From the NCBI GenBank assembly GCA_023441125.1, contig JAEZQV010000005.1, positions 1 to 10,962 on the forward strand: a stretch of 10,962 nt of DNA. The letters are read 5' to 3'. The stretch comes from Bacillota bacterium (GTDB lineage: Bacteria > Bacillota_C > Negativicutes > Sporomusales > Sporomusaceae). The position numbers were made by a program, and so were the translations under genes. Positions 7,450-10,962 of this stretch are shown in pieces; the first letter of the stretch is position 1; each line of letters starts with the position of its first letter. Below the pieces are notes generated by a model that had not been told where the DNA came from, ran no database searches, and saw only the letters and a list, made by a program, of their open reading frames with translations.

Positions 7450-8226
7450 TTAGTGCTTCTTCTTGTTGAGTTCTTCCATTAAATTCTCGTTAAGAATTCT
7501 TATATAGGTGCCTTTCATGCCCAGCGATTTCGACTCAAGTACGCCGGCGCTTTCCAGCTTTCTTAACGCATTAACAATAACCGATCGGGTGATGCCAACC
7601 CGGTCAGCAATTTTGCTGGCTACAATTAGATTTTCATCCCCGTCCAGTTCATGCAGAATATTAATGGCAGCTTCAATTTCCGAATAGGAAAGCGTACTTA
7701 AAGCGACCTGAACGGTAGTTTTTTTACGGGTATCATCTTCCATTTTATCCATTCTGCCACGCAGCATATCCATCCCCAGCATAGTGGCGCCGTATTCGGC
7801 CAGCACCAGGTCACTTTCAGTGAATTCAACATGAAACTTGGCAATCAGCAGAGATCCCAGCCGTCTGCCAATACCTACAACCGGCACTACCAGACTGTAT
7901 TTCTCTTCAATTGGGCACTTCAATTCTTCACTAAACACGCAACTGTTGTCATTGAGGCGAATGTTGGTCGTAGTCTCACGTACGCTTCGCAATACCCGCA
8001 TGTACTCTTCCGGAAAACGCCCTTGTTCCAGAACGTCTGCCAGCATAACGTCGCACTCAAAGCCTGCGCATAAAGCATGTCCGAGAATGGCACCTTCTCT
8101 GTCCACCAAATAAACATTGGCAGACATAAAGCCGCTAAGCAGTTCGGTAACCTTACTGTAATCCACTTTTTCTGATTTTTGCAATAGCTTATTAATTTCC
8201 CTCGTCTGGTTTAACAATGTTGTCAC
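7450..8226 (-). CDS. codY: GTP- and branched-chain-amino-acid-sensing global repressor CodY
   Basis: A cytoplasmic DNA-binding protein that represses amino-acid uptake, biosynthesis and stationary-phase genes when GTP and Ile/Leu/Val are plentiful. The 258-residue product matches the usual length (about 259). The N-terminal GAF effector domain covers about 1-155 (LLNQTREIN, then FPEEYMRVL and LVLAEYGATMLGM), followed by a helical linker. The winged helix-turn-helix has its recognition motif ASKIADRVGITRSVIVNALR at 203-222, as in Bacillus CodY, followed by LESAGVLESKSLGMKGTYIR. GTG 8226 is chosen as the start: AAAGGCGGG lies 8 bases upstream and the protein then begins TTLLNQTREIN, as in the family. 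An in-frame TTG at 8292 would add 22 residues foreign to CodY and has no ribosome site. Here codY stands alone, not next to xerC/hslVU as in Bacillus. Strong terminators lie on both sides. Identification secure. Confidence 0.97.
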   Translation of the reverse strand: MTTLLNQTREINKLLQKSEKVDYSKVTELLSGFMSANVYLVDREGAILGHALCAGFECDVMLADVLEQGRFPEEYMRVLRSVRETTTNIRLNDNSCVFSEELKCPIEEKYSLVVPVVGIGRRLGSLLIAKFHVEFTESDLVLAEYGATMLGMDMLRGRMDKMEDDTRKKTTVQVALSTLSYSEIEAAINILHELDGDENLIVASKIADRVGITRSVIVNALRKLESAGVLESKSLGMKGTYIRILNENLMEELNKKKH

Positions 8227-8431
8227 GCAATAATCCCGCCTTTCGACATAATTAGAGGGGCAGGGGACAATCGTCCCGATCCTGTTTAACAATTTTTAAT
8301 GCAAAGCTGAAACGGTATCTTGAGACAGGGGTGCCATTCTATGCCAACAGAACAGCGCCACTGTAATAAGTTTAGTATTTTACCGGGACAGTGCCCTCGA
8401 TCCTCATCCCCAGGCAAAAACAACCTACAAT

Positions 8432-8460
8432 CTTATATCGTATAGTATTTACCATATAAA
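8432..8460 (-). promoter_or_regulatory. Probable sigma-A promoter of codY
   Basis: Minus-strand TTTATA (8460-8455) and TATAAG (8437-8432) are separated by exactly 17 bases, matching 4/6 and 5/6 of consensus. The site starts directly after the terminator of the upstream gene, as expected for an independently transcribed codY. Start of transcription would be near 8425. Confidence 0.5.
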
Positions 8461-8505
8461 AAGATAACTCCTGCCAAATTTTCAGAGAATCTGACAGAAG
8501 TTATC
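8458..8505 (-). terminator. Strong intrinsic terminator of the regulator-MFS transcription unit
   Basis: 28 bases after the MFS stop, minus-strand RNA can form a 14-bp stem (arms 8505-8492 and 8476-8463; GATAACTTCTGTCA with TGGCAGGAGTTATC, two G-U pairs) around a 15-base loop, followed by TTTTT (8462-8458). The plus strand also has a short T-run after the stem (CGTTTTTC), so the structure could be bidirectional. Confidence 0.88.
8477..8491. promoter_or_regulatory. Candidate CodY box
   Basis: AATTTTCAGAGAATC matches the palindromic CodY consensus AATTTTCWGAAAATT at 13 of 15 positions. It lies 16 bases upstream of the predicted codY -35 element and forms exactly the loop of the preceding terminator. 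It may mediate autoregulation of codY, or be a chance match in AT-rich loop sequence. Confidence 0.45.
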
Positions 8506-8533
8506 CGTTTTTCTGTGTTTTTCATTCTGCCGG

Positions 8534-9706
8534 TCACTCTGAGAGCATTTTGGACCGGGATGGGTTCCTGGCGCCGACAGCAAACAGGACAATTCCCAGG
8601 ACAATAATAACGCCGCCAAAGCCGAACATGACGGCATAACCCCAGAGTTCACCGATCACCCCTAAGACTACCGCCCCGGTTGTAATCCCCACATCCATGA
8701 AGGAAGTAAATACAGCCAGGGCACTGGCCCGTTCCCGGGGCGAAACTTCATCCACCACAAAAGCATTTAAGGCTGGCATAAATGCACCAAACCCGAAACC
8801 AAACAACCCGCCGATAAAAATCAGCAGATAAGTGTTATGTAAAAAAGGCAGTAAAAATGTCGCTATGGCCACAAATGCTAAGAAAGGGAGAATCACGGTA
8901 CGCCGGCCAAACCGGTCTGACAGTTTCCCGGCAATAACCCGGCTGATTAAGGTAAAAGCCGCATAGGTGGTAAAAAATATTCCGAAATGGGTTATGCCCC
9001 GTCCCGGGGCATATACCGGCAGAAAAGTAATAACTGTGCCATATACCGTGGCCGCAGTAAACAGGGTGAGTGAGGCTACCAATACCGCCCGTTGGCGCAT
9101 CACAGCCAGAATACTCACTGTTTGCCGGACCTTATCCTCATGTTTAATTTCATCAAGACAGGCAACGGTCAAAAATCCGGCTGCAGCCGTAGCGACGGCA
9201 AGCATAAACAGGGTTGAGAAGTCCTGGCTGCCGGTAATAAGCGAACTGCCCCAAGCCGGAAATAACGCCATGGCTACCACATTGGCGGCGCCGTAAATCC
9301 CCATAACCTCACCCCGCCGTTCAATAGGCGCCAAATCGGCAACATAAGCGTAAGCCGCCGCCAGATAACTGCCGTGGGCAATCCCATGCAATATCCTCAG
9401 CCCATAAAGCGGGACAATAGTCTGAATCTGGCCATAAACAAGGAATAGTACGGCAAATAGGCCCGAGCCAAACAGCATAATCTTTTTGCGGCCGTATCGG
9501 TCAGCCAGCTTACCGAATTGCGGCCGGGTTACAACCGAAATCAGTGTAAAAAAACCGACTACCAAACCAATTTGACTCGTTGTTCCTCCCAGGCTGGCCA
9601 CAAACTGGGGCAATACCGGTAAAAGCAAATAAAAACTGCCAAAATAGAGAAAGCTCGAAAGGCAAATGCAAATGAAATTTTTCGATAGTAAGCTAAACTG
9701 ATTCAT
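8534..9706 (-). CDS. Major facilitator superfamily (MFS) transporter, 12 TM
   Basis: A 390-residue inner-membrane secondary transporter with about twelve hydrophobic helices, the normal MFS_1 length. The loop between helices 2 and 3 carries motif A (GKLADRYGRKKIML, about 65-78), and its repeat lies in the second half (GKLSDRFGRRTVI), showing both six-helix halves are intact. The RxxxGxxxG-like stretch near helix 4 (RILHGIAHGSYLAAAYAYVADL) is typical of drug/metabolite exporters, but the substrate cannot be told. ATG 9706 is preferred: the first helix then begins soon after MNQFSLLSKNF. The in-frame TTG at 9769 would overlap the preceding gene and add a polar extension. The ribosome site is weak (GGGAAAG), suggesting translational coupling to the regulator gene that ends 25 bases upstream. 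A strong terminator follows. Confidence 0.9.
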   Translation of the reverse strand: MNQFSLLSKNFICICLSSFLYFGSFYLLLPVLPQFVASLGGTTSQIGLVVGFFTLISVVTRPQFGKLADRYGRKKIMLFGSGLFAVLFLVYGQIQTIVPLYGLRILHGIAHGSYLAAAYAYVADLAPIERRGEVMGIYGAANVVAMALFPAWGSSLITGSQDFSTLFMLAVATAAAGFLTVACLDEIKHEDKVRQTVSILAVMRQRAVLVASLTLFTAATVYGTVITFLPVYAPGRGITHFGIFFTTYAAFTLISRVIAGKLSDRFGRRTVILPFLAFVAIATFLLPFLHNTYLLIFIGGLFGFGFGAFMPALNAFVVDEVSPRERASALAVFTSFMDVGITTGAVVLGVIGELWGYAVMFGFGGVIIVLGIVLFAVGARNPSRSKMLSE

Positions 9707-9731
9707 TCTGTAGTACCAGCTTTCCCAAATC

Positions 9732-10523
9732 TCATAAATATTTATAATCAACCCAGACTTTATCGTCAAGAACTGCTAACAGAACATCTTCCGATATTCC
9801 ATCTGCCGGATAAACCACGTTCGCATAACGCAAATTAGCCACATGGCCGGCGAAGACATTTTTATAAATTTTTTGGAGGATAGTTGTAATACCCGCCTGA
9901 TCAGCGAAGGGCAATATGATCAGGAAGTTGCGCTCATTATCCAGCAGGACAACATCAATACTCCGCAAAACAGCGGCGATGGCATCACGCATGGTGATGA
10001 TCTGCGCAATATTCTCCTGCGTATTAACCAGTAACCTTTTCAATTTTAGAATAGAAAAGCTGGTGTTGCTGCGCCGGGCCCGGTTGATTTCTTTTTCAAT
10101 TTCAGCCAGGCAGTGGGCAGTTATCTGCCTGTATCCCAGGGACTTTTGGGTCGGATCAACAATGCGGGCGATACGTTCACATAGCCCTGCCGGCGAGTAC
10201 GGTTTGGCAATGAAATCGACAGCCCCCGCTTTTAAGGCATTTCGTACACTATGCGGATCTGTACAGCCGGTAAGCACAACCACCGGTATCGTTGACAGCA
10301 GTTTATCCTGGGACATTTTTTCCAGAGCAGTAATACCATCCATGCCGGGAAGATTGATCTCCAGAATGATTAAGTCTATTCCCCAAAAACGCGTCGAAAA
10401 AGCAAATAACTCTTCGGCATTATTTAGCTCCAGAACCTCAAAACCGTTTTTCTCCAATTGCAGGCGAAGCTGTAGACGTATTAGCTTTGAGACCTCAATA
10501 ATTAGAATTTTTCTATGCGCCAT
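9732..10523 (-). CDS. Atypical response regulator: degenerate receiver plus degenerate GGDEF-like domain
   Basis: A 263-residue soluble protein. The receiver (about 4-122) keeps the fold, PGMDG (59-63), Thr85 and Lys107 (AKPYSP), but the phosphoacceptor position in LIILEINLPG is Glu55 instead of Asp, and the acidic pair is Glu10-Val11 instead of Asp-Asp. Normal phosphorylation is therefore unlikely, and Glu55 may mimic the phosphorylated state. The C-terminal part (about 132-256) follows the pattern of a diguanylate-cyclase fold: EIEKEINRARR, a strand SFSILKLKR, LRSIDVVLL, then FLIILPFADQAG and YPADG. The GGDEF signature is replaced by NERNF (196-200), so it should not make cyclic-di-GMP. ATG 10523 has GGAGG five bases upstream; further in-frame ATGs at 10535 and upstream have poorer sites. 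It is probably co-transcribed with the MFS gene 25 bases downstream. The GGDEF relationship is judged by eye. Confidence 0.82.
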   Translation of the reverse strand: MAHRKILIIEVSKLIRLQLRLQLEKNGFEVLELNNAEELFAFSTRFWGIDLIILEINLPGMDGITALEKMSQDKLLSTIPVVVLTGCTDPHSVRNALKAGAVDFIAKPYSPAGLCERIARIVDPTQKSLGYRQITAHCLAEIEKEINRARRSNTSFSILKLKRLLVNTQENIAQIITMRDAIAAVLRSIDVVLLDNERNFLIILPFADQAGITTILQKIYKNVFAGHVANLRYANVVYPADGISEDVLLAVLDDKVWVDYKYL

Positions 10524-10877
10524 ATTCCCCTCCATGAAAAGCATTCCGCCAAACGTCGTCAGCATGAATTCGCTTATAGAAGTTCCTGTATTCTTCGCTA
10601 CTATTTGGACAAATCCTGCCTTATTACTATAATTAAATTCAAACTTGTCCAGCAGGCCGCTAGGCTAGATAACCCCGTTCTATTTCCTGGTGCCATTCAT
10701 TCTCCTGCCAACAAAGCAGCTAACATTTCCTGAGCAAAATAGCGCTCTAAACAGCAGGAAACTTTAGATAGTGTAGAGAAAATGGCAATTACCTACAATA
10801 TATGCCACTTTTATATGCCGACTGCCAACGGTAACAAATATTGCAAGGATAAGTGCCGGATATAGGGGAGGAAGACC
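10524..10877. other. Divergent intergenic control region between two response-regulator genes
   Basis: No gene is supported. The region holds a plus-strand promoter candidate (10606-10633), a 7-bp inverted repeat centred on it (10606-10612 and 10645-10651) and a long plus-strand leader ending in a strong ribosome site. An 8-base direct repeat TATATGCC occurs at 10799 and 10812. I see no clear minus-strand promoter for the atypical regulator and no recognisable riboswitch. Confidence 0.5.
10606..10633 (+). promoter_or_regulatory. Candidate sigma-A promoter reading toward the right-hand response regulator
   Basis: TGGACA (10606-10611, 5/6) and a perfect TATAAT (10628-10633) are separated by 16 bases. 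Transcription would start near 10640, leaving a leader of about 238 bases before the GTG at 10878. No closer promoter of similar quality was found; a TACAAT at 10794-10799 lacks a good -35. Confidence 0.5.
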
Positions 10878-10962
10878 GTGAGAATTTTGTTAGTAGACGA
10901 TGATCAGGACAGCCGCCGACATGTAGCCAATTTTCTCAGAGATTTAGGGCATGCGGTGATTG
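10878..10962 (+). CDS. Response regulator, receiver domain start (truncated by window edge)
   Basis: Only the first 28 codons are present. GTG 10878 follows GGGGAGG with 6 bases between. The product begins (M)RILLVDDDQDSRR and continues HVANFLRDLGHAVI, a standard CheY-like receiver beta1-alpha1-beta2 start with the metal-binding Asp7-Asp8 pair intact, unlike the divergent neighbour. The output domain lies beyond the window, so its class (DNA-binding, NtrC-type, hybrid or single-domain) cannot be told. Its head-to-head placement with the degenerate regulator suggests shared control. Confidence 0.88.
   Translation, partial: MRILLVDDDQDSRRHVANFLRDLGHAVI

Larger units (their letters stand above)
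8227..8533. other. Gene-free region between the MFS gene and codY
   Basis: Holds no gene. On the minus strand it contains the terminator of the MFS gene (8505-8458) with a CodY-box-like loop, a likely codY promoter (8460-8432), a leader of about 200 bases and, near its end, a small GGGAC-GATT-GTCCC hairpin (8277-8264) about 38 bases upstream of the codY GTG. Confidence 0.6.

Noticed and set aside
7278..7469. Small plus-strand gene of 63 codons running into the codY end
   Set aside because: No ribosome site of note, no recognisable motif, and it overlaps the convergent codY coding end. The sequence is better explained as leader or terminator DNA.
8224..8292. Longer codY product starting at TTG 8292
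   Set aside because: The extra 22 residues are not CodY-like, no ribosome site precedes the TTG, and a hairpin lies inside the extension. GTG 8226 has AAAGGCGGG at good spacing and gives the family length.
9916..10632. Plus-strand open frame of 238 codons
   Set aside because: Lies antisense to the receiver/GGDEF-like gene, which has clear domain patterns and a good ribosome site. The plus frame has Ser/Arg-rich composition typical of a shadow frame.
1..10962. tRNA/rRNA genes, CRISPR arrays, insertion sequences, integration sites
   Set aside because: No cloverleaf with a TTCGA-type arm, no regularly spaced repeats, no transposase or terminal inverted repeats were seen on either strand.

Overview
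The window looks like chromosomal DNA of a Gram-positive-lineage anaerobe (Bacillota). CodY, strong GGAGG-type ribosome sites, Firmicutes-style promoters and a B12-dependent class II ribonucleotide reductase all point that way. The base composition and the two-component/Cache/HD-GYP repertoire would fit a Sporomusa/Pelosinus-like member of the Negativicutes. That finer placement is inference. All complete genes read on the minus strand; one truncated gene at the right edge reads on the plus strand.

Layout from left to right. (1) nrdJ, class II ribonucleotide reductase (13-2265), sits behind a clear sigma-A promoter overlapped by a pair of NrdR boxes. (2) A probable three-gene operon is transcribed in the order HD-GYP response regulator (7127-5550), Cache/HAMP histidine kinase (5474-3393), DUF155/RMD1 membrane-anchored protein (3339-2521), with a weak terminator after it. 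(3) A 322-base gap (7128-7449) holds a possible promoter, several small hairpins and an intrinsic terminator lying between codY and the operon; it may be an attenuator leader. (4) codY (8226-7450) is read alone. Its likely promoter lies directly after a strong terminator whose loop is almost exactly a CodY box. (5) An atypical response regulator (10523-9732) is followed 25 bases later by a 12-TM MFS transporter (9706-8534). (6) A 354-base divergent control region is followed by the first 28 codons of an ordinary response-regulator receiver on the plus strand (10878 to the edge).

Themes: nutrient sensing (CodY: GTP and branched-chain amino acids), dNTP supply under NrdR control, and two-component signalling feeding cyclic-di-GMP breakdown. 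The most unusual gene is the regulator at 9732-10523. Its phosphoacceptor Asp is Glu, its acidic pocket is lost, and its output domain looks like a GGDEF fold without the GGDEF motif. This suggests a constitutive, non-catalytic signalling protein tied to a transporter. The most unusual non-coding signals are the CodY-box/terminator overlap upstream of codY and the possible attenuator leader of the HD-GYP operon.
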